A DNA stretch of 64,000 nucleotides. It comes from Janthinobacterium sp. 17J80-10 (GTDB lineage Bacteria > Pseudomonadota > Gammaproteobacteria > Burkholderiales > Burkholderiaceae_D). Every line of letters starts with the position of its first letter. The stretch's first letter is position 1. Below the pieces are notes generated by a model. It was not told the DNA's origin, did no database searches, and saw only the letters and a list, made by a program, of their open reading frames with translations. Location: contig NZ_CP035311.1 of assembly GCF_004114795.1 (NCBI RefSeq), forward strand, positions 558,001 to 622,000, in the 5' to 3' direction. The translations under genes were made by a program, and so were the position numbers. Positions 47,533 to 56,118 of this stretch are shown here, in pieces.

Positions 47533-48960
47533 CTAACGGCTATTGTCGAGAACGTGCGTGCTCGCACTTGATGTCGACATCGGGCGTGACCGGATATTGT
47601 ATTTATCAATCAGGCGGTACAGCGTCACGCGCGACACGCCCAGCAAACTGGCTGCATGCGAGATCTGGTGCCGTGCCTGCGTCAAGGCGCGATGAATCAT
47701 GACACAGTCGGTACTGGCGCGCGCCGCTTCCAGGGAGAGGGCGTTGTCGCAGCGCGGCACGTTCATGAACCCCAGATCCTCTGGCTGGATGAAATGCCCT
47801 TCCGCCATCACTGTTGCGCGCTGTACCCTGTTGATGAGTTCACGCACATTGCCGGGCCAGGGGTGGTTGCGCATGGCCGCCGTGGCGGCGCGTGAAAAGC
47901 CGCGCACGCTGCGGTTATGCATGCCGGAAAATTTGGCAAAGTAATGCTGCGCCAGGCCATCAATGTCGGCGTCACGCTCGGTCAGCCTTGGCGTGGTAAT
48001 GCAAACGACATTGATGCGGTAGTAAAGGTCTTCGCGAAAGCGTCCCTGGACGACCGCGTCGGCGAGGTCGACATGGGTCGCGGCGATGACACGCACGTCC
48101 ACATCCACGGCTTCCGTGCCGCCTACGCGCACGATGCGCTTTTCCTGCAGAAAGCGCAGCAGGTTGACTTGCATGTCGAGCGGCATATCGCCAATTTCGT
48201 CCAGGAACAATGTGCCGCCCCTGGCTGCTTCGATGCGGCCGATCTTGCGTTGCTGGGCGCCGGTAAAGGCGCCTTTTTCATAACCGAACAGTTCCGACTG
48301 CAGCAATTGCGGCGCGATCGCACCGCAATTGACGGCAATAAATGGTGCGTGGCTGCGCGGCGATTGCCGGTGCACCGACATTGCTGCGAGTTCCTTGCCG
48401 GTGCCGGATGCGCCGGTGATCAGGACGGAGGCATCCGTGCGCGCAACCTTGCGGATCTGCGAAAACAGGCGTTGCATGGCCTCGCTATTGCCGACCATTG
48501 GTAACTCGGCATCCATGTTCGCGCGCGGGTGCTGCGGCGCATTGCAGGAGTCGCGCACAAATGCCATGCCCCAGGCGTGACGCAACATAAGCATCGTGTG
48601 GTCCGGATGGGCAGGAAGGATCATGAAATTGAACAGGTAGGCGCTGATGCATTCGCGCACCCGCATGTCCGACAGGAGTTCGGGCGCGATCATGCCGATC
48701 CAGGCAATGCCGCCACGGCAGAGGAGAGGGTCGCAATTGTCCAGGTGGGCGACATCGGCCGCCTGGGTGAGCATCAGCAAGCCCACCCGGCACCCCGCGT
48801 CGATTGCCAGATAGGGGGAATCCGAACCAGGGTGTTCAATCACCCGCACTCCCTGTTTTTCCAGCATTGTCGAATAGGGGCAATACAATTCGGCATGCAT
48901 TACAGGGCGCAAGATCAGAACAGTCTGTTCGTGCCGTACGGTTTTCGATACATCCAGCAC
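47533..48960 (-). CDS. Sigma-54-dependent transcriptional activator (VpsR-like)
   Basis: 475 residues. The N-terminal ~140 residues look like a degenerate, VpsR-type receiver without a clear phospho-Asp. The AAA+ domain has Walker A GASGTGKE, the sigma-54 contact loop [10 protein letters not shown] and Walker [15 protein letters not shown] Fis-type HTH ends the protein ([22 protein letters not shown]). The start is GTG at 48960 with GGAGGATACT before it. VpsR-type proteins control biofilm matrix genes, often with c-di-GMP. Being next to the sigma-54 promoter at 45536, it is very likely the activator of the fibre operon. Confidence 0.88.
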   Translation of the reverse strand: MLDVSKTVRHEQTVLILRPVMHAELYCPYSTMLEKQGVRVIEHPGSDSPYLAIDAGCRVGLLMLTQAADVAHLDNCDPLLCRGGIAWIGMIAPELLSDMRVRECISAYLFNFMILPAHPDHTMLMLRHAWGMAFVRDSCNAPQHPRANMDAELPMVGNSEAMQRLFSQIRKVARTDASVLITGASGTGKELAAMSVHRQSPRSHAPFIAVNCGAIAPQLLQSELFGYEKGAFTGAQQRKIGRIEAARGGTLFLDEIGDMPLDMQVNLLRFLQEKRIVRVGGTEAVDVDVRVIAATHVDLADAVVQGRFREDLYYRINVVCITTPRLTERDADIDGLAQHYFAKFSGMHNRSVRGFSRAATAAMRNHPWPGNVRELINRVQRATVMAEGHFIQPEDLGFMNVPRCDNALSLEAARASTDCVMIHRALTQARHQISHAASLLGVSRVTLYRLIDKYNIRSRPMSTSSASTHVLDNSR

Positions 48961-49240
48961 AGTATCCTCCCATGGTATTTCATTGTGCGCTGCAACCGCG
49001 CCTGGCGGTCACCACTGGCTGCTGCGAACACTACACAGGGTAATCATGCATGATGCGCCGTGTTTGTTGCGGCGCAAAATAAGGGAAACTTTCAGTACTC
49101 GGCTGTGCCAAGTTTGCGCTAAGACCTTGTGGAATTTTTTAATGCAATGTTGGTGAAAAGCAGATATTTACGAGAAAAAAATTGCCGCAGGCAGGACGCA
49201 AACCTGCATGCGGCAATTGTGCCTGGCCGGCACGACAGTA

Positions 49241-49498
49241 CTAGTGCAATACGACCGGCTGACTCATCAGTGCATCGTATTTGCCGAGGAAAGTATCAAT
49301 ATCTTCCACGGACGGTTCGGTGGCAATCAAGTCTTCCACATCTTTACGGAATGCTTCTGCCAAGGCACCGCCGATGAAGATTTCGCGTTTGCCGGACTTG
49401 TCCATGATTTCATAGCCGCCAAAGCGCATGGATTCGCGATCGCCGTCAGCGAAGAATTCCACTACGCTGTACTGATCGCTGTTATAGATAAGGTTCAT
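49241..49498 (-). CDS. DUF3567 family protein
   Basis: 85 residues starting MNLIYNSDQYSVVEFFADGD, with GGYEIMDKSGKREIFIGGAL and a helical acidic C-terminus. This small protein is widespread in Burkholderiales and annotated as DUF3567. AAGGAGCGCC precedes the start. It stands alone, with 204 gene-free bases on its right side and 280 on its left. Function unknown. Confidence 0.85.
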   Translation of the reverse strand: MNLIYNSDQYSVVEFFADGDRESMRFGGYEIMDKSGKREIFIGGALAEAFRKDVEDLIATEPSVEDIDTFLGKYDALMSQPVVLH

Positions 49499-49702
49499 GT
49501 GGCGCTCCTTGGCTAAACATCGCTGTTGAAAGACTGGTAGGTCGCTATCCCGAACATGACGGCTGGTCGCTGCTTTTTCAAGGCATTGACTGGCAAGAAA
49601 AGGTTACCAGTTGTTACAGCGGCACGGGTTTATCAGAGCTTGAACGAATATATGCTAGGTCTGCCACATAGGGCTACGTGCCATACAGGGAAAACCTCGC
49701 CT

Positions 49703-50086
49703 TCACTCAGTACTACGGCTATCCAGAGTCAATTCTTTAGTCAGACCCAGCCATTTGTCATATGGTTCCTGCTGCAGGAATTGGCGGATCTGTTGCAAGT
49801 GGCTGCTGTCGGCCAGGCTGATGTACAGGCGTTCGGGATGCTGGCGCAGGAGGCGGTTCAGGGTAACCCGCATGGTGAGGCTGCCCGTGCAGCAGATGCA
49901 GCCAGGCGCGACGCGCACGATGGTCAGCCACGACGGCAAGACTTCATCGAATGGCGTTGCACCGGTCGGCAATCCTTCCAGGATCACCGCGGTGCGCACA
50001 CCCGCGTCCAGCGCCGCGGCAATCCGGCTTTCGCGCAGGAAGGCATCAGCGCCGGTAACCAGTGTCAGGGGGATGATGCGCTTCAG
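49703..50086 (-). CDS. G3E/CobW-like protein with degenerate P-loop
   Basis: Read from the CTG at 50086, which overlaps the stop of the regulator gene, the product is 127 residues and starts LKRIIPLTLVTGADAFLRES. The order TLVTG, then VILEGLPTG and VAPGCICCTGSL, mirrors CobW/HypB-type GTPases, but the GSGKTT P-loop is replaced by ADAFLRES, so nucleotide binding is doubtful. GCICC is the metal-binding motif of that group. A GTG at 49999 would remove the first 29 residues. Position behind the NtrX-like gene suggests one transcript. Function unknown. Confidence 0.6.
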   Translation of the reverse strand: MKRIIPLTLVTGADAFLRESRIAAALDAGVRTAVILEGLPTGATPFDEVLPSWLTIVRVAPGCICCTGSLTMRVTLNRLLRQHPERLYISLADSSHLQQIRQFLQQEPYDKWLGLTKELTLDSRSTE

Positions 50087-50799
50087 AGGTTCTTCTTGCC
50101 CAGCTTGCTGGGCTCGACGCCCAATTGTTTCAGTTTGCGGTAAAGATGGGTGCGTTCAAGCCCGGTTTTTTCTGCCACGCGCGTCATGCTGCCGCCTTCA
50201 CGCGCCAGGTGGTGTTCGAAATAGGCGCGCTCGAAGGCATCCCGGGCTTCGCGCAATGGCAGGTCGAATGACAGGCTGAAGGCGGGCGTTTCGGCCTGCA
50301 GCGGCGCTGCCGCTGTCATGACGGTTGGTGCGCTTGTGGCCAGGCCGGCACCGTGTCCGTGCGAAGCCGTAGTGGCATGTTCAACAGGCGCATTCGGACG
50401 GGCGAAATGCGTTGCGACCGGACGGGTGGCTTCCTGGCCGCGCGACAAGCCTTGCTGGACTGCCTTGAGCAATTTTTGCAGGGCAATCGGTTTTTCCAGG
50501 AAGTTGAGCGCGCCGATGCGTGTTGCCTCGACGGCAGTATCGATGGTGGCATGCCCGGACATCATAATGACCGGCATGGTCAGCAAGCCATCGCGCTGCC
50601 ATTCCTTCAAAAGAGTGACGCCATCGGTATCCGGCATCCATATATCGAGCAAGACCAGGTCGGGCAAGCCGGCAATACGCATTTCGCGCGCCTGCTGGGC
50701 GTTTTCCGCCGTATCCACGACATGACCTTCATCGGAGAGGATTTCCGAAAGTAATTCCCGGATACCCATTTCATCATCGACTACCAAGATATTCGCCAT
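50083..50799 (-). CDS. NtrX-like response regulator lacking the AAA+ domain
   Basis: 238 residues. The receiver starts MANILVVDDEMGIRELLSEI with Asp in VLLDIWMPDTDGV and Lys in FLEKPI. A Pro/Ala/His-rich linker (residues ~125-185) replaces the sigma-54 ATPase domain of NtrX/NtrC, and a Fis-type HTH ends the protein (MTRVAEKTGLERTHLYRKLK). It cannot open sigma-54 complexes itself and likely regulates like a simple activator or repressor. Partner kinase lies 83 bases upstream. The same short form is known in other betaproteobacteria, so this is probably native. Confidence 0.88.
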   Translation of the reverse strand: MANILVVDDEMGIRELLSEILSDEGHVVDTAENAQQAREMRIAGLPDLVLLDIWMPDTDGVTLLKEWQRDGLLTMPVIMMSGHATIDTAVEATRIGALNFLEKPIALQKLLKAVQQGLSRGQEATRPVATHFARPNAPVEHATTASHGHGAGLATSAPTVMTAAAPLQAETPAFSLSFDLPLREARDAFERAYFEHHLAREGGSMTRVAEKTGLERTHLYRKLKQLGVEPSKLGKKNL

Positions 50800-50882
50800 T
50801 TGCCACTCTTTCTGAACTTTACTGCCCGCTATTGCCTATAGCTTGTATTAATAATTGATTGTGAGAAATATTTTCAATGCGT

Positions 50883-53204
50883 TTACGCATGAGGCGCTAA
50901 CTTTAACAGCAATATTAATACTTTGGCACCATTTCCATCAACTCGATTCTGAATATCAACGCGGCCGCCATGTTCGTCGATAATTTTTTTCACCATCGCC
51001 AAGCCTAGTCCAGTGCCCCGTGCCTTGGACGTGACATAGGGTTCAAACGCCCGTGCCAGGATTTTTGACGAAAATCCCGGGCCATTGTCGGTGATCGTCA
51101 GGCGCACGGCGCTGCGTTTGCTACCGTCCGAGCCGGGATAGTGGACCGCTTCCGTGCTGACGTCAATGCGCGGCTGGGTCGAGGCTTTGTCAATGTCGGC
51201 AACGGCATCCTGTGCATTCTGCAACAGATTATGGATGATTTGGCGCAATTGGGTCGCATCGCCCATGATCTGCGGCAAATTTGGTGCCAAATGCAGATGG
51301 ATGATATCGCGTTCATCGCCGGCGATATACAGATGCAGGATTTCCGTGATCAGGGCGTTCAATTCCAGCGGGGCCAGCACGGCGGGCGGGGTCCGGGCAA
51401 AGTCACGGAAATCGTTCACCATTTTTTGCATGGCCGCGACCTGGTTGACGATGGTGGATGTGGCGCGTTTGAGAATGCCCGCATCGGTCTCGGCAAGCTT
51501 GTCGGCCAGCTTCATTTGCAATCGCTCGGCGGAGAGCTGGATGGGGGTTAGCGGGTTCTTGATTTCGTGCGCCAGACGCCGCGCCACTTCGCCCCATGCC
51601 AGCGAGCGCTGGGCTGAAATAACATCGGAAATGTTATCGAATACGATCAGATAGCCATTGCCTGCTGCAACCGGCAGGCGCGAGCCGCGCGCCAAAAGAG
51701 TGAGGCCTTCATCGCCTTCCGTGCCATCGCCGCCGTCAGCGGCGCCGGCTACGCGCGGGACTTCAATCTGCTTTTGCCAGTGCCGGCTGGTGACGGTGTC
51801 GTCGCCGGCAGATTGCGCGTTGTGTTCGGAAAAAGCCTTGGTCACGACTTCGGCAAAGGACGCCAGGCCCGGGATCGCCGCCAATGGCTGGCCGATGGCC
51901 TGGCTAACAGCCTGTTGCAGGATGCGATCGACGGAATCATTGCAGGTCAGGAGCTTAAATTCCTGGTCCAGCACCATCACGCCGGCCGACATGTTGGCCA
52001 GAACCGATTCGAGATAGGCCTTGGCGTTTTCCAGGGCGCTGCGGTTTTTCTCGACGGACGCGCGCGCCTCGGACAACTGCCGCGTCATGAGGTTGAATGA
52101 CTTGGTCAGCGTGCCAAGTTCAGTATTGCTGGCGACGATCGGGCGCGGCGACAGGTCGCCTTCGGCGACAGCCTTGGTGCCTTCGGCCAGCAGCAGCAGA
52201 GGCTGCGCCAGGTCGCCGGCGATCAGGAAGGCGCTGGCAACTGCGCCGAAGATCGTGAGCAGCAGCGTCAGGGTCAGGGTCACCAGGTAAATCTTGCGCA
52301 GGCCGGTGCGCGACAGCGACCTTTCCTGGTATTCGCTGTAGGCTGCGCGCAGGGATTCGGCATTGGCGGCCAGCGAGGTCGGCACTTGCTGGATCAATTG
52401 CAGAAAGCGCGTTTCGCTCCTGAGCGACGAGGTGTGCAGCGATGCCGGAATCGCCACCACGACGCGCATGCGCAGCCTGGTGGCCGCATCCAGGCTCGAT
52501 AGCTGCCCGGCGCCAGGCGCCGAGGCGTCGAAGCCGGTGGCATCGTCAATGATTTCGGCATCGCTTTCGATGACCGAGAAAGCGCGCGTCAGCCGCGCTT
52601 GCCGCAGCATGGCCTGGGTCGGCAGGGTTGGCAGCAAACTGCCGGCATCGCTGTCTGTTGCAACGATGCGGCTGGCGGCGCTGACGATGGTGGCTTCCTG
52701 CAGGTTGTTCTGGCCGCGCAGGCGCGACAACCGGGTGGCCTGGGCGGTGTCGGTGAGGTCGGCGATTTCAAGCGCGATGCTGCGCGCCTTGGTTTCCAGG
52801 TCGGCAAGTTGCGATTCCAGCGCGGTGCGCCCGAGATTCAGGCCCGATTCCAGCGCCGCCTCGACCCGCACGTCGAACCAGGATTCAATCGAGCGCGAGA
52901 CAAATTGCACCGATACCAGGTAAATCATCAGCCCCGGCAGGATGCCGACCACGGCGAACAGCAGCACAAGCCGTGTCATCAGTTTGGAGCCGAACAGGCC
53001 GCGCCGGAATCGGCTATAAAGGCGCGTGAGCAGCAGCAGCACCAGCACCAGCAGCGAGGTGGCCACCAGGGCGTTCAGGCCCAGCAACCAGGGATAATGC
53101 TTGTCGAAGGCGGCCGAGTTTTCCGAGGCCGAGGCCAGCATGAATAGCAAGATGCTGACGAGCGCGGCGCCGATGACGAGGAAATACCGAAATAACCTGC
53201 TCAA
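50883..53204 (-). CDS. NtrY-like membrane sensor histidine kinase
   Basis: 773 residues. Three to four N-terminal membrane segments and a fifth near residue 315-340 (YLVTLTLTLLLTIFGAVASA) bound an extracytoplasmic region. HAMP (LLAEGTKAVAEGDLSPRPI), PAS (VLANMSAGVMVLDQEFKLLT), HisKA (EVARRLAHEIKNPLTPIQLS) and ATPase (NLLQNAQDA, TDNGPGFSS, GTGLGLAMVKKI) domains follow. The initiator is TTG at 53204, directly after the DUF4390 stop. NtrY-type kinases sense redox or nitrogen-related signals. Confidence 0.92.
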   Translation of the reverse strand: MSRLFRYFLVIGAALVSILLFMLASASENSAAFDKHYPWLLGLNALVATSLLVLVLLLLTRLYSRFRRGLFGSKLMTRLVLLFAVVGILPGLMIYLVSVQFVSRSIESWFDVRVEAALESGLNLGRTALESQLADLETKARSIALEIADLTDTAQATRLSRLRGQNNLQEATIVSAASRIVATDSDAGSLLPTLPTQAMLRQARLTRAFSVIESDAEIIDDATGFDASAPGAGQLSSLDAATRLRMRVVVAIPASLHTSSLRSETRFLQLIQQVPTSLAANAESLRAAYSEYQERSLSRTGLRKIYLVTLTLTLLLTIFGAVASAFLIAGDLAQPLLLLAEGTKAVAEGDLSPRPIVASNTELGTLTKSFNLMTRQLSEARASVEKNRSALENAKAYLESVLANMSAGVMVLDQEFKLLTCNDSVDRILQQAVSQAIGQPLAAIPGLASFAEVVTKAFSEHNAQSAGDDTVTSRHWQKQIEVPRVAGAADGGDGTEGDEGLTLLARGSRLPVAAGNGYLIVFDNISDVISAQRSLAWGEVARRLAHEIKNPLTPIQLSAERLQMKLADKLAETDAGILKRATSTIVNQVAAMQKMVNDFRDFARTPPAVLAPLELNALITEILHLYIAGDERDIIHLHLAPNLPQIMGDATQLRQIIHNLLQNAQDAVADIDKASTQPRIDVSTEAVHYPGSDGSKRSAVRLTITDNGPGFSSKILARAFEPYVTSKARGTGLGLAMVKKIIDEHGGRVDIQNRVDGNGAKVLILLLKLAPHA

Positions 53205-53783
53205 TTACTCTGCCTTGTAGGTGAAGGTCTTCCAGCCTGAGGATAAATGCCAATCGCTGTCATTGATTGCGTTGACCTGGAAAGGCTTGGGCAACTGCGT
53301 GACATCGAGGCGCATGCGCACCTTGACCTGGTAGCTGGCGCCTTCCTTCAGCGTTTCCTTGTCGGCCACCAGCCAGCGCGCCGGTCGGCGCACCACGGCC
53401 AGGGCGTCGCCAAGCGAGGAAAAACTCTGCCGCAGGCTGCCCGCCACCGTAGTGTAATACTGGCGCGTCAGCACATTATAGGACAGGCGGACCGTGCGCG
53501 AGGCGCGCACGGCGCCTTCATCGAACCAGTACCAGCGCGGCCGGTTCAGCTCCACATCGGTGGTGAAGTATAGCGGCACGCCGCGGTTGAGCGCATCTTC
53601 CAGCACCCGCCTGAGCTCGAAGCTGAAGCTGGACGCCAGCCGGTACCCTTCATCGGTGGCTTCCAGTTGGGCCTGCTCGATCTCGACGTCGGCAGCATGC
53701 GCAAATGGCATGGCAAGCATCCCGCCCAAAAGGAGGGAGGCCAGGAGAAATCGGATGGCGATCTGGAGCAGGCGGCTTGTCAC
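53205..53783 (-). CDS. DUF4390 exported protein
   Basis: 192 residues, GTG start at 53783, with signal peptide IAIRFLLASLLLGGMLAMPF cleaved after AHA. The mature part is beta-rich with FELRRVLEDALNRGVPLYFT and WYWFDEGAV. It fits DUF4390, found between rsmB and the NtrY-like kinase in betaproteobacteria. It may sense or modulate the neighbouring kinase from the periplasm, though this is only context. The stop touches the kinase start. Confidence 0.88.
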   Translation of the reverse strand: MTSRLLQIAIRFLLASLLLGGMLAMPFAHAADVEIEQAQLEATDEGYRLASSFSFELRRVLEDALNRGVPLYFTTDVELNRPRWYWFDEGAVRASRTVRLSYNVLTRQYYTTVAGSLRQSFSSLGDALAVVRRPARWLVADKETLKEGASYQVKVRMRLDVTQLPKPFQVNAINDSDWHLSSGWKTFTYKAE

Positions 53784-53844
53784 TGGCAGATGGTCGGAAT
53801 TTATCGGATGCTTGTTAAAACGTTAGCGGACGGGCACCGGCCCT

Positions 53845-55155
53845 TCAGGCAGGCGGTTTCTGGAACAGCGCATAGAACAGGCCATCCTGATCCAGTTCGC
53901 CGCTGGCGCCTGGCAGCAGTTGGCCTGGCGCGGCAAGCCGGATGGCGCCATGCCGGCTTGCGAACGCCTGTGCCTGCATTTCCGATTCTTCCGGCCAGAG
54001 CGAACACGTCACAAGTAACAATTTACCATCCGGTTTCACCATCCGCCAAAGATTGTCCAGAATTTGGCAGGAAAGTGTTGCAAGGCGCGCAGCGTCGTCC
54101 GGGCGACGCAGCCAGCGGATGTCCGGGTGGCGCCGTACCACCCCGGACGCGGTGCAGGGCACGTCGGCAAGGATGCGGTCGAAAGGCTGGCCATCCCACC
54201 AGTCGGCGCGGCTGGCATCGGCTTGCAAAAGATGCGCGGAAAGTTGCAATCTTTGCAGGTTCTGGGTAATGCGTTGCAGCCGTTCGCCATCGGCGTCCAG
54301 CGCCAGCAAGTCGATGTCGGCGCATTCCAGCAAATGGCCGGTCTTGCCGCCGGGAGCGGCGCAGGCGTCCAGTACGCGCATGCCGTCTTGCGCATCGAGC
54401 ATGGGCGCTGCCAGCTGGGCGCCGGCATCCTGCACGGAAACCCACCCCTGGGTGAAGCCGGGAATGGCCTGTACCGGCATCGGCTGTTCGAGCTGCACGG
54501 CATCCGCGCCGATCTTTCGGCCTGCAATATTGTGCGCCGCCAGTTCCTGCAGGTAGGCCGCAGCGCTGGCGTGCCGGCGGTTGACGCGCAGCGTCAACGG
54601 CGGACGGGCATTGCCGGCTTCCAGGATGGTTTGCCAGGCATTCGGATAGGCGGCCTGGACGCGCTGGATCCACCAGAGCGGGTAGTTCCAGCGCGCGACC
54701 GGGTCTTGCATGACTGCTGCAAGCAAGCTGTCGCGTTCGCGCAAAAAGCGCCGCAAGATGGCATTGACCATACCCTTGGCGTGGGCGAGCTTCGGATCTG
54801 CCGCCGCGGCGGCCACGGCCTGGTCGACCAGGGTAAAGTCGGTATAGGGGCGGTCGCTGCCATCGTCCTCGCACAATTGCGCCAGGCTGCAGCAAATCAG
54901 GCTCAACAGGAGCTGCGGCTGCGGCGTGCGCGTGGCAAGCTGCCTGAGCAAGGCGCTGGCGCGCCCCCACCGGCGCATGCTGCGGTAGGCAATATCCTGC
55001 TGGGCACCTCGTGCGGCGTCGGACAAGCCGAGGGATTGCGCCACCCTGGCGAGTGCAGGCGGCAAGGCGGTGCCCTCCAGTACGAGGGCGACAGCCTGTG
55101 CAGCACCATGGAGGCTCAATGCCAGAGAGTCGGGTTTGAGCCGCAGTTTTGCCAC
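53845..55155 (-). CDS. rsmB: 16S rRNA (cytosine-967-C5)-methyltransferase
   Basis: A 436-residue enzyme. The N-terminal NusB-like domain (residues ~1-150) begins MAKLRLKPDSLALSLHGAAQ. The SAM-binding methyltransferase domain has CAAPGGKTGHLLE, and the two RNA m5C Cys motifs are DVPCTASGV and LLLVTCSLWPEE. It methylates C967 in 16S rRNA. GTG start at 55155 with AAGGTGGC spanning the RBS. Forms the left part of a conserved rsmB-DUF4390-kinase-regulator block. Confidence 0.95.
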   Translation of the reverse strand: MAKLRLKPDSLALSLHGAAQAVALVLEGTALPPALARVAQSLGLSDAARGAQQDIAYRSMRRWGRASALLRQLATRTPQPQLLLSLICCSLAQLCEDDGSDRPYTDFTLVDQAVAAAAADPKLAHAKGMVNAILRRFLRERDSLLAAVMQDPVARWNYPLWWIQRVQAAYPNAWQTILEAGNARPPLTLRVNRRHASAAAYLQELAAHNIAGRKIGADAVQLEQPMPVQAIPGFTQGWVSVQDAGAQLAAPMLDAQDGMRVLDACAAPGGKTGHLLECADIDLLALDADGERLQRITQNLQRLQLSAHLLQADASRADWWDGQPFDRILADVPCTASGVVRRHPDIRWLRRPDDAARLATLSCQILDNLWRMVKPDGKLLLVTCSLWPEESEMQAQAFASRHGAIRLAAPGQLLPGASGELDQDGLFYALFQKPPA

Positions 55156-55160
55156 CTTGC

Positions 55161-55511
55161 TCAGACTCCCCAGACGATATCGCGTCCCTGCGCATTGGCA
55201 GCACGCAGCATATCCAGCAGCGGAAATGCGCGCGCACTGAACGTGACGTGTTTGGCCGCCTGGCGCTTGCGTTCTTCGGCGTCGAAACGGTCTTCATCTT
55301 CCGCTGCGGCTTCGCGCTGCGCCGCCAGCTCGGCTTCGAGCAAGCGTTCGCGCTCGATTTCCGCTTCCAGTTTTTCAATTGCCGCGCCGGTCTCGGCAGC
55401 GGTGATGATGCCGCGCTTGGTATCCTTGCCGAGCAGGTCAAGCAGGCGCTTGGCATGGTCCTCGTACATCAGGATATCGGCCGCTGCTTTGGATTTGAAG
55501 GTGAGTAGCAT
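55161..55511 (-). CDS. DUF1840 family protein
   Basis: 116 residues starting MLLTFKSKAAADILMYEDHA, then GITAAETGAAIEKLEAEIER and an Ala/Glu coiled-coil-like centre, ending FSARAFPLLDMLRAANAQGRD. Matches the betaproteobacterial DUF1840 pattern; no enzyme motif visible. It lies five bases upstream of rsmB and is probably co-transcribed. Confidence 0.85.
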   Translation of the reverse strand: MLLTFKSKAAADILMYEDHAKRLLDLLGKDTKRGIITAAETGAAIEKLEAEIERERLLEAELAAQREAAAEDEDRFDAEERKRQAAKHVTFSARAFPLLDMLRAANAQGRDIVWGV

Positions 55512-55532
55512 ATGGGCTCCGTGCGAACGAAA

Positions 55533-56063
55533 TCAGTTCGGCTTGAAGGAAGAAAAGAAAGTGTCAGCTTCGTCGCGCGCCAGCCTGGACGATGGGCCCA
55601 GCACCACGACCTGGTAGACCCGTGCATCCTTGGCGAAGAAGCGCGCCAGCAGGAGCAGCTCCGACGCGTCCGGTGCGCGCGTGCCGGTCGCCTCGAGTTC
55701 GAGCGGGCCGGCGCCGGCACCTGCTTCGCGGCGAATGCTGCCGTTAATATTTCGCAGCAGTCCGGCCTTCATGGATGCCAGTGCAGCGGGGACGGTAGCG
55801 GCATCGGGCAGGGTGGCGGCGCCCACTGCAAAGGTCACGCCGTCGACTTCGGCCGCGGTCATGGTCATATCCACCTTGCTGCCGCCGAGTTCGACCGGCC
55901 GGGTCACGCTGGCAGGCTTGGCCGGCAGTAAAACTTCAAACGGCACCGGGGTGCCGCGCACCTGGCGCCAGTCGAATTTCGGGCTGCAGGCAGCCAGCAG
56001 CAAGGCAAGTGCAACGAGGGGCAGGCAGGGCCAGCGTCCGGGAAAGCATAAAAAATTTTGCAT
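55533..56063 (-). CDS. Small lipoprotein of unknown function
   Basis: 176 residues from the ATG at 56063: signal MQNFLCFPGRWPCLPLVALA with lipobox LLLAAC, then a globular domain with TPVPFEVLLPAKPASVTRPV and a C-terminal VYQVVVLGPSSRLARDEADT. The second part resembles small lipoproteins annotated as conserved hypothetical in Burkholderiales. Upstream in-frame ATGs are disregarded because they bury the lipobox. Likely anchored in the outer membrane (Ser after Cys). Confidence 0.78.
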   Translation of the reverse strand: MQNFLCFPGRWPCLPLVALALLLAACSPKFDWRQVRGTPVPFEVLLPAKPASVTRPVELGGSKVDMTMTAAEVDGVTFAVGAATLPDAATVPAALASMKAGLLRNINGSIRREAGAGAGPLELEATGTRAPDASELLLLARFFAKDARVYQVVVLGPSSRLARDEADTFFSSFKPN

Positions 56064-56118
56064 GGGTGCGATGGTAACGTAAATTTGCGCCAATCCGGGC
56101 CGTTTCGCCGCATTTACA

